From positions 62,001 to 126,000 of the forward strand of contig NZ_JAKLSQ010000013.1 in the NCBI RefSeq assembly GCF_022014495.1: 64,000 bases of DNA, written 5' to 3'. Below are positions 45,334 through 52,682 of the stretch, one piece after another. Within the stretch, counting starts at the first letter, position 1. Every line of letters starts with the position of its first letter. A model generated the notes under the pieces. It did no database searches and was not told the origin of the DNA. It saw nothing but the letters and a program-made list of their open reading frames with translations. The translations under genes were made by a program, and so were the position numbers. This stretch comes from Sandaracinobacteroides sayramensis. Its GTDB lineage: Bacteria > Pseudomonadota > Alphaproteobacteria > Sphingomonadales > Sphingomonadaceae.

Positions 45334-45945
45334 TCAATCTTCGGCCTGGCTGCCGTTATCGTCTTTCTTCTTGTCGTCGAGCTTCAGTCCATGCCGCATC
45401 AGCATCGGCGCCTGGGCGATGGCGAAGACGAAGGTGAGGAGCGTGTCGCCCCAGAGCTTGAAGTGCAGCCAGATATCCGTCGGGAAGAAGCGCCAGAAGA
45501 TTTCGTTGAGCAGGGCCAGCACGAGGAAGAAGAAGGCCCAGCGCCAGGCGAGCAACTCCCACCCGCGTTCGGTGAGGCCTTCGTAGATGGTGCCCAGAAT
45601 GGATTTCAGATAATTGCGCTTGCGCAGCAGGCCGAAGAACAGAATCGCCGACAGGATCAGGAAGACGATGGTCGGCTTGATCTTGATGAAGGTCTCGTCT
45701 TTCAGCCACAGCGTCAGCCCGCCGAAGACTCCGACCAGCAGCGCCGAGAACCAGGTCATCGCGGGGATGCGTCGGATGAGCAACCAGGCGGCCGCCATGG
45801 CGATGGCGGTCGCCGCCATGAAGGCCGCCGTGCCGACATAGATGTCGAAGCGGGAATAGGCGGCGAAGAAGATGAGGAGCGGGCCGAAGTCGACCGCCAG
45901 CTTCTTCCAGCCCGTGAGTTCGGGCGGGGCGGCTTTTTCCGTCAT
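45334..45945 (-). CDS. yciB: inner membrane protein YciB (septation protein A family)
   Basis: A 203-residue protein with five or six membrane helices (VDFGPLLIFFAAYSRFDIYV, TAIAMAAAWLLI, WFSALLVGVFGGLTLWL, IVFLILSAILFFG, WAFFFLVLALLNEIFWR). The opening FGPLLIFFAAY, GGLTLWLKDETFIKIKPTIVF and NEIFWRFFPTDIWLHFK are the IspZ/YciB signature. It affects cell envelope integrity and division in other bacteria. A charged tail (LDDKKKDDNGSQAED) is cytoplasmic. The ATG overlaps the ftsY stop by four bases, making it the last gene of the operon. Confidence 0.94.
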   Translation of the reverse strand: MTEKAAPPELTGWKKLAVDFGPLLIFFAAYSRFDIYVGTAAFMAATAIAMAAAWLLIRRIPAMTWFSALLVGVFGGLTLWLKDETFIKIKPTIVFLILSAILFFGLLRKRNYLKSILGTIYEGLTERGWELLAWRWAFFFLVLALLNEIFWRFFPTDIWLHFKLWGDTLLTFVFAIAQAPMLMRHGLKLDDKKKDDNGSQAED

Positions 45946-46886
45946 GCACTGGCTCCGGTAAGGGCGGCGGCGAAGGCCTTTGCGTCGAACGGGCGCAGGT
46001 CCCCCAGCTTTTCGCCGACGCCGATGGCGTGGATCGGCAGGCCGAACTTCTCCGCCGCTGCGACCAGCACGCCGCCGCGCGCCGTGCCGTCGAGCTTGGT
46101 CATGACGAGGCCGGTGACTCCGGCCACTTCGCGGAAGATCTCGATCTGCGAGAGCGCGTTCTGGCCGGTGGTGGCGTCGAGGACGAGGATGGTGTCGTGC
46201 GGGGCGCCCGGCGCCTGCTTGCCGAGCACGCGGCGGACCTTCGCCAGCTCGTCCATCAGCCCGGACTTGTTCTGGAGGCGGCCGGCCGTGTCCACCAGCA
46301 GCACGTCGCGGCCCGAGGCGCGCGACTGCTCCATGGCGGTGAAGGCGAGGCCCGCCGCATCCGCGTCCGGCTTGCCGGAAATGACCGGGATGTCGAGGCG
46401 GCTGCCCCAGACCTTCAACTGTTCGACGGCGGCGGCGCGGAAGGTGTCCCCGGCGGCCAGCAGCACGGCGTAGTCGTCTTCCTGGAAATTGTGCGCGAGC
46501 TTGGCGATGGTCGTGGTCTTGCCGGTGCCGTTCACGCCGACGACGAGGATGGTGTGCGGGCGCGGGAAAGCGGTGACGAGCAGCGGCTTCGCCAGCGGCT
46601 CGAGGATGGTGGCGATCTCGTCGGCGGCGACCTGGCGGACGCGGGCCATGTCGATCTCGCCGGCGAGGCGGGCTTCGGCGAGCTTCGCGACGATCCGCGC
46701 GGCGACCGTGGGGCCGAGGTCGGCGGCGATCAGCGCATCTTCGACCGATTCCAGATCCTCGGCCTCAATGCGGCCGCCGCCGACCATGAAGCTGAGATTC
46801 TGCCCCAGCTTCTCGGACGAACGGGCGAGGCCGGCGCGCATGCGCTGGAGCCAGCCGGTCTTTTCGGTGACGTCTTCGCCGCTCAT
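45942..46886 (-). CDS. ftsY: signal recognition particle receptor FtsY
   Basis: A 314-residue SRP GTPase that docks ribosome-nascent chain complexes at the membrane. The short N-terminal part lacks the long acidic A domain of E. coli. The N domain is at about 20-95. The G domain has GVNGTGKTTTIAKLAHN (G1), LLAAGDTFRAAAVEQL, VLLVDTAGRLQNKSGLMDEL (G3) and MTKLDGTARGGVLVA (G4). The final helix DLRPFDAKAFAAAL is conserved. It overlaps mtaB and yciB by four bases each. Confidence 0.96.
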   Translation of the reverse strand: MSGEDVTEKTGWLQRMRAGLARSSEKLGQNLSFMVGGGRIEAEDLESVEDALIAADLGPTVAARIVAKLAEARLAGEIDMARVRQVAADEIATILEPLAKPLLVTAFPRPHTILVVGVNGTGKTTTIAKLAHNFQEDDYAVLLAAGDTFRAAAVEQLKVWGSRLDIPVISGKPDADAAGLAFTAMEQSRASGRDVLLVDTAGRLQNKSGLMDELAKVRRVLGKQAPGAPHDTILVLDATTGQNALSQIEIFREVAGVTGLVMTKLDGTARGGVLVAAAEKFGLPIHAIGVGEKLGDLRPFDAKAFAAALTGASA

Positions 46887-48028
46887 TCGGCCAGCACTCC
46901 ATTTTCGATTCTCCGGGCGCTGGCTTCGACCAGCGCGCCGCGTGGATATGGTTGCCGGAAGCGCAGCTTCAGGCCATGCGGCGTGAGGCCCGAGGCACCT
47001 TCGCTCACCACTTCAACAATCGACTTCAAATATCGTTCCTGAAAACATTTATGCCGTTCATTCGCTGATTCGCGCAGGCTCGCCGCGCGGCTTTTCGCGG
47101 TGGCGGGCGGCACTTGCGGCATCCGCGCGGCAGCCGTGCCGGGGCGCGGCGAGAAGGGGAAGACATGGGCGTGGACGAGGTCGCAATCGGCGATCAGCGC
47201 CAGGCTGTTCCGATGCGCCGCCTCGCCTTCGGTGGGGAAACCGGCGATGAGGTCGGCGCCGATGGCGATGTCCGGCCGGGCGCGCTTCAGCCGCTCGACG
47301 AGGCGGATGGCGTCGGCGCGGGCGTGGCGGCGCTTCATCCGCTTCAGGATCAGGTCGTCGCCCGATTGCAGCGACAGATGGATGTGCGGCATCAGCCGCC
47401 TGTCGGTGAAGGCTTCCAGCAGCGCTTCGTCCGCCTCGGCGGCGTCGAGCGAGGAGAGGCGCAGGCGCGGCAGGACCGGCACCTGCGCGAGGATCGCATG
47501 CACCAGTTGGCCTAGCGTCGGCTTGCCGGCGAGGTCGTGGCCGTAGCTGGTGGTGTCGATCCCGGTCAGCACCACTTCGTTCACGCCGTGCGCCGCCAGC
47601 GCCGAGACGCGGGCGACGACATCCGCGAGCGGTGTGGAGCGCGACGGGCCGCGCGCGAGGCGGGTGACGCAGAAGGTGCAATCATGGTCGCAGCCGTCCT
47701 GCACGGCGACGAAGCCCCGGCTCTGGCGGGTGGAAATGGCGGGCGGCGTCCCTTCCCTGCCCCAGGTTTCGGGCTGGAATTTGAGGGCGTTGGGAATGAT
47801 CTTCGCCAGATCGGCGAAGCGCCCCGGATCGAGGGTGGCGGCGCAGCCGGTGACATAGACCGGGCCGCTGGCGGCCGCGGCGCGGACGGCGGCGCGGGCG
47901 TCGCGCACCGCTTCCGCCGTGACCGCGCAACTGTTGACCACCGTGGCGCCGGCCGGGGCGAGCGCTGCAAGCGCGTCGCGTTCGGCGAGGTTGGAACGGC
48001 AGCCGTGCGTGATGACGGCGGCGCTCAA
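46883..48028 (-). CDS. mtaB: tRNA t6A37 methylthiotransferase
   Basis: A 381-residue radical-SAM enzyme that adds a methylthio group to t6A37 of tRNAs reading ANN codons. The N-terminal UPF0004 domain has cysteines in THGCRSN, VVNSCAV and VTGCAA (auxiliary cluster). The radical-SAM triad is CDHDCTFC in VQDGCDHDCTFCVTRLARG. EVVLTGIDTTSYG and HIHLSLQSGDD follow, matching MtaB rather than MiaB. A degenerate TRAM-like end is present. It overlaps dapF and ftsY by four bases on each side. Confidence 0.94.
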   Translation of the reverse strand: MSAAVITHGCRSNLAERDALAALAPAGATVVNSCAVTAEAVRDARAAVRAAAASGPVYVTGCAATLDPGRFADLAKIIPNALKFQPETWGREGTPPAISTRQSRGFVAVQDGCDHDCTFCVTRLARGPSRSTPLADVVARVSALAAHGVNEVVLTGIDTTSYGHDLAGKPTLGQLVHAILAQVPVLPRLRLSSLDAAEADEALLEAFTDRRLMPHIHLSLQSGDDLILKRMKRRHARADAIRLVERLKRARPDIAIGADLIAGFPTEGEAAHRNSLALIADCDLVHAHVFPFSPRPGTAAARMPQVPPATAKSRAASLRESANERHKCFQERYLKSIVEVVSEGASGLTPHGLKLRFRQPYPRGALVEASARRIENGVLAE

Positions 48029-48834
48029 AGCGGCGTTTCCCCGCTGAAGCTGGTGGCGACGGCGCCGGTCATCGAAAGCGTGCCGGCGGAGGTTTCGGCG
48101 ATCAACAGGTCTCCGCCTGGAAGGGAGACGGTCGCGGCCGGCTCGACCAGCCCGCGCCGGCGGGCGGCGGCGAAGGTGGCGCAGGCGCCCGAGCCGCAGG
48201 CCATGGTGAGGCCGGCGCCGCGCTCCCAGACGCGCAGGCGGATATGCGCGCGGCTGACGACGCTGGCGAGGTTGACGTTCACCCGCTCGGGGAAGATCGG
48301 GTCGTGCTCAATCTCCGGGCCGAGGGTTTCGAGCGGGACCGAATCCGTGTCGGGCACGAAGAAGACGGCGTGCGGATTGCCCATGGAGACGGCCGTGGGG
48401 CGTTCCAGTTCGCCCCAGCCGAGCGGCATCTCGCGCGTGTCCATGGCGTAGGCGAGCGGGATTTCCGCCCAGTCGAAGCGCGGCGCGCCCATGTCGACGG
48501 CGATGCCCTGCCCGGCCTGTGTCGCGGTCAGGATTCCGGCCGCCGTCTCGATGCGGGCGTTGCCGCCCAGCAGCGCCGCGACGCAGCGGGTGGCGTTGCC
48601 GCAGGCGCCGGATTCGCTGCCGTCCGGATTGTAGATGCGCATGAACACATCGGCGTTCGGCGAGGGCTCCAGCCGGATGAGCTGGTCGCAGCCGATTCCG
48701 AAGCGCCGGTCCGCCAGCAAGCGGACACGCTCGGCGGGCATGGGGATTTCGGCTTCGCGCGCGTCGAAGATGGCGAAATCATTGCCGAGGCCGTGCATCT
48801 TGAGGAAAGCGGTGCGGATGAAAGGGCTGCCCAT
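48025..48834 (-). CDS. dapF: diaminopimelate epimerase
   Basis: A 269-residue enzyme converting LL- to meso-diaminopimelate for lysine and peptidoglycan. It starts with the FLKMHGLGNDF motif. The two catalytic cysteines are in SGACGNATRC (Cys78) and TMACGSGACATF (about residue 212). It heads the dapF-mtaB-ftsY-yciB operon with ATGA-type overlaps throughout. The ATG 48834 precedes KMHGLGND by 12 residues, normal for the family. It is divergent from the acyl carrier protein gene across 103 bases. Confidence 0.95.
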   Translation of the reverse strand: MGSPFIRTAFLKMHGLGNDFAIFDAREAEIPMPAERVRLLADRRFGIGCDQLIRLEPSPNADVFMRIYNPDGSESGACGNATRCVAALLGGNARIETAAGILTATQAGQGIAVDMGAPRFDWAEIPLAYAMDTREMPLGWGELERPTAVSMGNPHAVFFVPDTDSVPLETLGPEIEHDPIFPERVNVNLASVVSRAHIRLRVWERGAGLTMACGSGACATFAAARRRGLVEPAATVSLPGGDLLIAETSAGTLSMTGAVATSFSGETPL

Positions 48835-48937
48835 GGGGTTGCGCTTCTATGGGGCGCGGCCTCCGGTTGCAATGGCGGCGGCGGGGGAGTAAGGCGCGCG
48901 ACCTTGAAGGGCGCGAGCGCGCCCGCCGAAAGGGACC

Positions 48938-49216
48938 ATGGCCAGCTTGACCGCCGCAACCGACGATCTCGTGAAGGAACTCGCCAGCGTGCTGGGCGAG
49001 GCGCTTTCGCTTGGCGACGAGGTGACGGCCGGGCTGACGCGCGAAACCCTGCTGTTCGGCAACCTGCCGGAGCTCGATTCGATGGCGGTGGCGACGGTGC
49101 TGACGGCGCTGGAGGACAGGTTCCAGATCCTGATCGACGACGACGAGGTGTCGGGCGAGCTGTTCGAGAGCATCGGCTCGCTCGCCGACTTCATCGCCGC
49201 CAAGCGCCGGGGCTGA
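48938..49216 (+). CDS. acyl carrier protein, exosortase-locus type
   Basis: A 92-residue carrier protein. The phosphopantetheine serine is Ser48 in LPELDSMAVATVLTALEDRF. The segment ILIDDDEVSGELFESIGSLAD is the usual helix III to IV region. This DSMAV...ALEDRF...DDDEVS pattern resembles carrier proteins of exosortase A gene clusters more than fatty-acid AcpP. No acyl-ligase or exosortase gene is adjacent, so its acyl partner is unknown. The start is ATG 48938, with AAAGGGA close upstream. It precedes the decarboxylase leader by about 80 bases and may be unrelated to it. Confidence 0.85.
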   Translation: MASLTAATDDLVKELASVLGEALSLGDEVTAGLTRETLLFGNLPELDSMAVATVLTALEDRFQILIDDDEVSGELFESIGSLADFIAAKRRG

Positions 49217-49298
49217 GCCTTCGGGGAACGCCTGCGCAACGGGCCATTCGTCGGCCTGCGCCAACCCTCTGGCGACTTGTCACAATTTTCCCCTTTAC

Positions 49299-49396
49299 AT
49301 GGGGGGCAAGCGACCCCATATGCGCGCTCCGCTGCCCCATGGGACTTCCACCGCAAGGCAGTCGATTCTGAAACTGCACCCCGGAGGTCCCTTGAA
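49299..49396 (+). promoter_or_regulatory. structured 5' leader of the ornithine decarboxylase, probable speF-type RNA
   Basis: The leader can sequester its own ribosome binding site: GGGACTTCC (49341-49349) pairs over nine positions with GGAGGTCCC (49383-49391), burying the GGAGG. Upstream, ATGGGG (49299-49304) can pair with CCCCAT at 49314-49319 or at 49335-49340. The second choice, or pairing of 49315-49319 with ATGGG at 49339-49343, competes with the sequestering helix. This is a switch-like design. A speF leader motif is known upstream of alphaproteobacterial ornithine decarboxylase genes; matching it to that model is from memory. Confidence 0.6.
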
Positions 49397-50614
49397 TTGC
49401 ACAGCCATCATAACGCGCTTCGGGTAGCCCGCGAGCTGCAACCGGCAGCTCCCGTGACCCTCGTCCGCCCTGACGCCGCGCTGAACGCGGCCCGTTTCTT
49501 CACCTCGGCTTTTCCGGGGAAGAGCTTCTATGCGGTGAAAGCGAACCCTTCGCTTCACCTCATCGAGACGCTGTGGGCCGGCGGAATCCGCCATTTCGAC
49601 GTCGCCTCGATCACCGAGGTGCGGCTGGTGCGCGGCGCCCTGCCGTCCGCGACGCTCGCCTTCATGCATCCGGTGAAGGCCGAGGAAGCGATTGCCGAAG
49701 CCTATCACACGCATGGCGTGCGGATCTTCAGCCTCGACACCCATGAGGAACTGCAGAAGATCGTGCGCGCCTGCGCGACGGACGGGGTTCCGGCCGACGA
49801 CCTGACGCTTTGCGTGCGGCTGAAGGTGTCGTCCGCGCATTCGAAGCTGAGCCTGGCTTCCAAGTTCGGGATCGGCGTGGCCGATGCCCCTGCCCTGCTG
49901 CTGGCCGTTCGGCAGGCGGCGGATTCGCTGGGCATCTGCTTCCATGTCGGCTCGCAGGCGATGAGCCCTGCCGCCTATGCCGACGCCATGGCCTTCGTGC
50001 GCGCGGCGATCGTGGAAGCCGGCGTGACGGTGGACGTGATCGATGTCGGCGGGGGCTTCCCCAGCCGCTATCCGGGCATGGAGCCGCCGCCGCTCGAAAC
50101 CTATTTCGCGGTGATCGAACGCGCCTTCGAGGCGCTGCCGATCTCCTACTCCGCCGAGCTCTGGTGCGAGCCGGGCCGGGCGCTGTCCGCCGATTACGCC
50201 AGCGTGCTGATGCGGGTGGAGAAGCGGCGCGGCAACGAGCTTTATGTGAACGACGGCGCCTATGGCTCGCTGTTCGACGCCGCGCATGTCGACTGGCGCT
50301 ACCCGGTGAGGCTGGTGCGCGCCGACGCCTCGGAAGCGGATGTGGAAGAATTCGCCTTCTATGGCCCAACCTGCGACGACATGGACCATATGAAGGGCCC
50401 GTTCCTGCTACCCTCCGACGTGAAGGCGGGCGATTATATCGAGGTCGGCCAGCTTGGCGCCTATGGGCAGGCCATGCGCACGGGCTTCAACGGCTTCGGC
50501 GAAGGCGCGACCGTGGCGGTCAGCGACGAGCCTATGACTTCGCTGATCCCGGCCGGCGGCGTGCCGCAGGTGCCCGGCAATGTCGTGCAGCTTGGAGTTG
50601 CGGCCCGCCACTGA
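49397..50614 (+). CDS. type III PLP-dependent ornithine/lysine decarboxylase
   Basis: A 405-residue alanine-racemase-fold decarboxylase producing putrescine (or cadaverine). The PLP lysine is Lys48 in KSFYAVKANPSLHLIETLW. HVGSQAMSP, VIDVGGGFPSRYPGM and the phosphate-binding WCEPGRALSADYAS follow, then the catalytic cysteine in YGPTCDDMDHM of the neighbouring subunit. The start is TTG 49397 (reads LHSHHNALRVA), nine bases after GGAGG. No ATG is available, and the frame upstream to 49277 is the RNA leader. The deoxyhypusine-synthase-like gene follows after 76 bases. Confidence 0.93.
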   Translation: MHSHHNALRVARELQPAAPVTLVRPDAALNAARFFTSAFPGKSFYAVKANPSLHLIETLWAGGIRHFDVASITEVRLVRGALPSATLAFMHPVKAEEAIAEAYHTHGVRIFSLDTHEELQKIVRACATDGVPADDLTLCVRLKVSSAHSKLSLASKFGIGVADAPALLLAVRQAADSLGICFHVGSQAMSPAAYADAMAFVRAAIVEAGVTVDVIDVGGGFPSRYPGMEPPPLETYFAVIERAFEALPISYSAELWCEPGRALSADYASVLMRVEKRRGNELYVNDGAYGSLFDAAHVDWRYPVRLVRADASEADVEEFAFYGPTCDDMDHMKGPFLLPSDVKAGDYIEVGQLGAYGQAMRTGFNGFGEGATVAVSDEPMTSLIPAGGVPQVPGNVVQLGVAARH

Positions 50615-50643
50615 GGCGGCCAATCTGATGTCATGAAACTAAC

Positions 50644-50666
50644 CCCCGCCGCTGCTAGCGGTGGGG
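50644..50666 (+). promoter_or_regulatory. stem-loop between decarboxylase and deoxyhypusine-synthase-like gene
   Basis: CCCCGCCGCT (44-53) pairs with AGCGGTGGGG (57-66) over ten positions with one G-U and a three-base GCT loop, positions counted from 50600. No T tract follows. It lies 25 bases before the next ATG and could trim, stabilise or modulate the second cistron. Confidence 0.45.
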
Positions 50667-50690
50667 CCGGTTTCGCTATTGGAGATGAAA

Positions 50691-51740
50691 ATGAGCGAGC
50701 AAATCAACGCGCAGCGTAAAGCCGAGCTTCTGTCGAAGACCGTCGAGCATATCGACATCAAGAGCTTCGACGCCCGGCCGATCATCGACCAGATGGCGAA
50801 CATGAGCTTCACCAGCCGCGATCTCGCGCGCGCCACCCGCATCTACAACCAGATGCTGGAGGACAAGGACTGCACCGTGTGCCTGGTGATCGCCGGCTCC
50901 ACCTCGGCCGGCGGCTGCATGGACCTTTATGCCGAACTGATCCGCTCCAACATGGTGGACGTGGTGATCGCGACCGGCGCCACCATCGTCGACATGGATT
51001 TCTTCGAGGGCCTTGGCCACAAGCATTATCAGGCGCTGGAAATCCCGGACGACGACACGCTGCGCTCGCTCTACATCGACCGCATCTACGATACCTATAT
51101 CGACGAGGAGCAGCTTCAGGACTGCGACCACACCATCGGCGAAATCGCCAACAGCCTGGAACCGAAGCCCTATTCCAGCCGCGCCTTCATCCGCGAGATG
51201 GGCAAATATCTGGTGGAGCATGGCAAGAAGGAGAACAGCCTCGTCAAGCTCGCCTATGAGCATGACGTGCCGATCTTCTGCCCGGCCTTCGTCGACAGCT
51301 CGGCCGGCTTCGGGCTGGTGAAGCACCAGGTGGACCGGGCGAAGGAAGGCAAGCCCTATATGGTGCTGGACGCCATCGCCGACTTCCGCGAACTGACCGA
51401 CATCAAGATCAAGGCCGGCACCACCGGCCTGCTGATGATCGGCGGCGGCGTGCCGAAGAACTTCATCCAGGACACGGTGGTGTGCGCGGAAATCCTCGGC
51501 CATGACGATGTGGAAGTGCACAAATATGCCGTGCAGATCACCGTGGCCGATGTGCGCGACGGGGCCTGTTCGTCCTCCACGCTGCAGGAAGCGGCGAGCT
51601 GGGGCAAGGTGAACACCGGAATCGAGCAGATGGTGTTCGCGGAAGCCGGTTCGGTGATGCCGCTGCTGGCCTCCGACGCCTATCATCGCGGCGCCTGGAA
51701 GGATCGCGCCAAGCGCGGCTGGGCGAAGCTGTTCGGCTGA
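50691..51740 (+). CDS. deoxyhypusine-synthase-like enzyme (polyamine aminobutyl transfer)
   Basis: A 349-residue NAD-dependent enzyme of the deoxyhypusine synthase family. The nucleophilic lysine is Lys306 in AASWGKVNTG, matching the SWGK of the eukaryotic enzyme. NAD-site segments include IAGSTSAGGCMDLY, VDSSAGFGLV and LLMIGGGVPKNF. Bacteria lack eIF5A, so the acceptor must be another amine. Bacterial relatives make homospermidine or guanidino analogues from putrescine or agmatine, and the neighbouring decarboxylase suggests homospermidine here. The start is ATG 50691, with GGAG six bases upstream. Confidence 0.9.
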   Translation: MSEQINAQRKAELLSKTVEHIDIKSFDARPIIDQMANMSFTSRDLARATRIYNQMLEDKDCTVCLVIAGSTSAGGCMDLYAELIRSNMVDVVIATGATIVDMDFFEGLGHKHYQALEIPDDDTLRSLYIDRIYDTYIDEEQLQDCDHTIGEIANSLEPKPYSSRAFIREMGKYLVEHGKKENSLVKLAYEHDVPIFCPAFVDSSAGFGLVKHQVDRAKEGKPYMVLDAIADFRELTDIKIKAGTTGLLMIGGGVPKNFIQDTVVCAEILGHDDVEVHKYAVQITVADVRDGACSSSTLQEAASWGKVNTGIEQMVFAEAGSVMPLLASDAYHRGAWKDRAKRGWAKLFG

Positions 51741-51745
51741 GATCA

Positions 51746-51773
51746 AAGCCCCCTCCCCTTAGCGGGAGGGGCT
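51746..51773. terminator. hairpin terminator between convergent genes
   Basis: An AAGCCCC...TCCC arm pairs with GGGAGGGGCTT around a TTAG-containing loop, right after the deoxyhypusine-synthase-like stop and just before the end of the convergent transporter gene. It resembles the CCCCTCCCC hairpin at 16792. T runs are short. Confidence 0.5.
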
Positions 51774-52682
51774 TCACCCGAGAGATTGCGCGGGCGGAAC
51801 GTTCTTCTCGCGGCTGAGGCGGTATTCGCGCCAGACGGTGTAGAGGCCGGAACTGGCGATCAGCCCGCCGCCCGCCAGCGTCGCCCAGCCGGGCACTTCC
51901 GACATCAGCAGCCAGCCGAAGGCGATCGCGCCCAGCAGTTGCAGATAGTCGAACGGCATCAGCACCGAGACCGGCGCATGGCGCAGCGAGCTGGTCATGC
52001 CGATCTGCGCGACGATCCCCGCCGCTCCGCCGCTCAGCAGCAGCATGAGGGTCGGCCCGTCGTGCCATTTGCCGAAGAAGGGCAAGGAGAGGCCGCTGGT
52101 GACGAAGGCCAGCGCCATGAACCAGAAGACGACCGCCGCGACATTCTCCCCACGCATCTGGCGGACGGCGATGGTGACGCCCGCTGCCCCCAGTGCGCCG
52201 AGAAGCGCGAAGACGAGGCCGGCGAGCGGCAGCGCCTGATGCGCATGGCCCGGCTGGGTGATGATGGCGACTCCCGCGAAGCCGCAGATCACCGCGAACC
52301 AGCGGTGGCGGCCGACCTGCTCGTGAAGGATCAGGAAGGAGAGGATGGTGGCGAAGACCGGCGCCATGAAGCCGATGGTGGTGATTTCGGCGAGCGGCAG
52401 CAACGTCAGCGCCTGGAAAGTGCAGAGGATGGCTACATTGCCGAGGACCGCGCGGCCGGCGTGCGTCATCGGACGCTTCGTGCCGAGTGCCGAAAGGCCC
52501 GGACCGAGCAGAACCCAGATGAGAAGCACCGGGATGGCGACAAGCGCGCGGTAGAACAGCAGTTCGGGGGCGCTGGCGCCCCGGTCGGTCGCCAGCTTGA
52601 AGAGCGCCCCCATCACCGAGAAGCTGGTGGCGGAGAGGATTCGAAGCGCGATTCCCAGCCGGTATCCGCTGAGCGCCGCCAT
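51774..52682 (-). CDS. EamA/DMT family transporter
   Basis: A 302-residue membrane protein with ten predicted helices in two EamA repeats (LGIALRILSATSFSVMGALF onward, and PLAGLVFALLGALGAAGVTI onward). AEITTIGFMAPVFATILSFLILHE and PFDYLQLLGAIAFGWLLMSE are the repeat-end motifs seen in S-adenosylmethionine and drug/metabolite exporters of this family. The substrate is unknown. Its ATG shares one base with the RNA methyltransferase stop (TGATG), so it is translated after that gene. Confidence 0.9.
   Translation of the reverse strand: MAALSGYRLGIALRILSATSFSVMGALFKLATDRGASAPELLFYRALVAIPVLLIWVLLGPGLSALGTKRPMTHAGRAVLGNVAILCTFQALTLLPLAEITTIGFMAPVFATILSFLILHEQVGRHRWFAVICGFAGVAIITQPGHAHQALPLAGLVFALLGALGAAGVTIAVRQMRGENVAAVVFWFMALAFVTSGLSLPFFGKWHDGPTLMLLLSGGAAGIVAQIGMTSSLRHAPVSVLMPFDYLQLLGAIAFGWLLMSEVPGWATLAGGGLIASSGLYTVWREYRLSREKNVPPAQSLG

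Noticed and set aside
49277-49396. Coding extension of the ornithine decarboxylase upstream of TTG 49397
   Set aside because: The stretch is the paired leader RNA; its translation does not resemble any decarboxylase N-terminus, and GGAGG is placed for the TTG.
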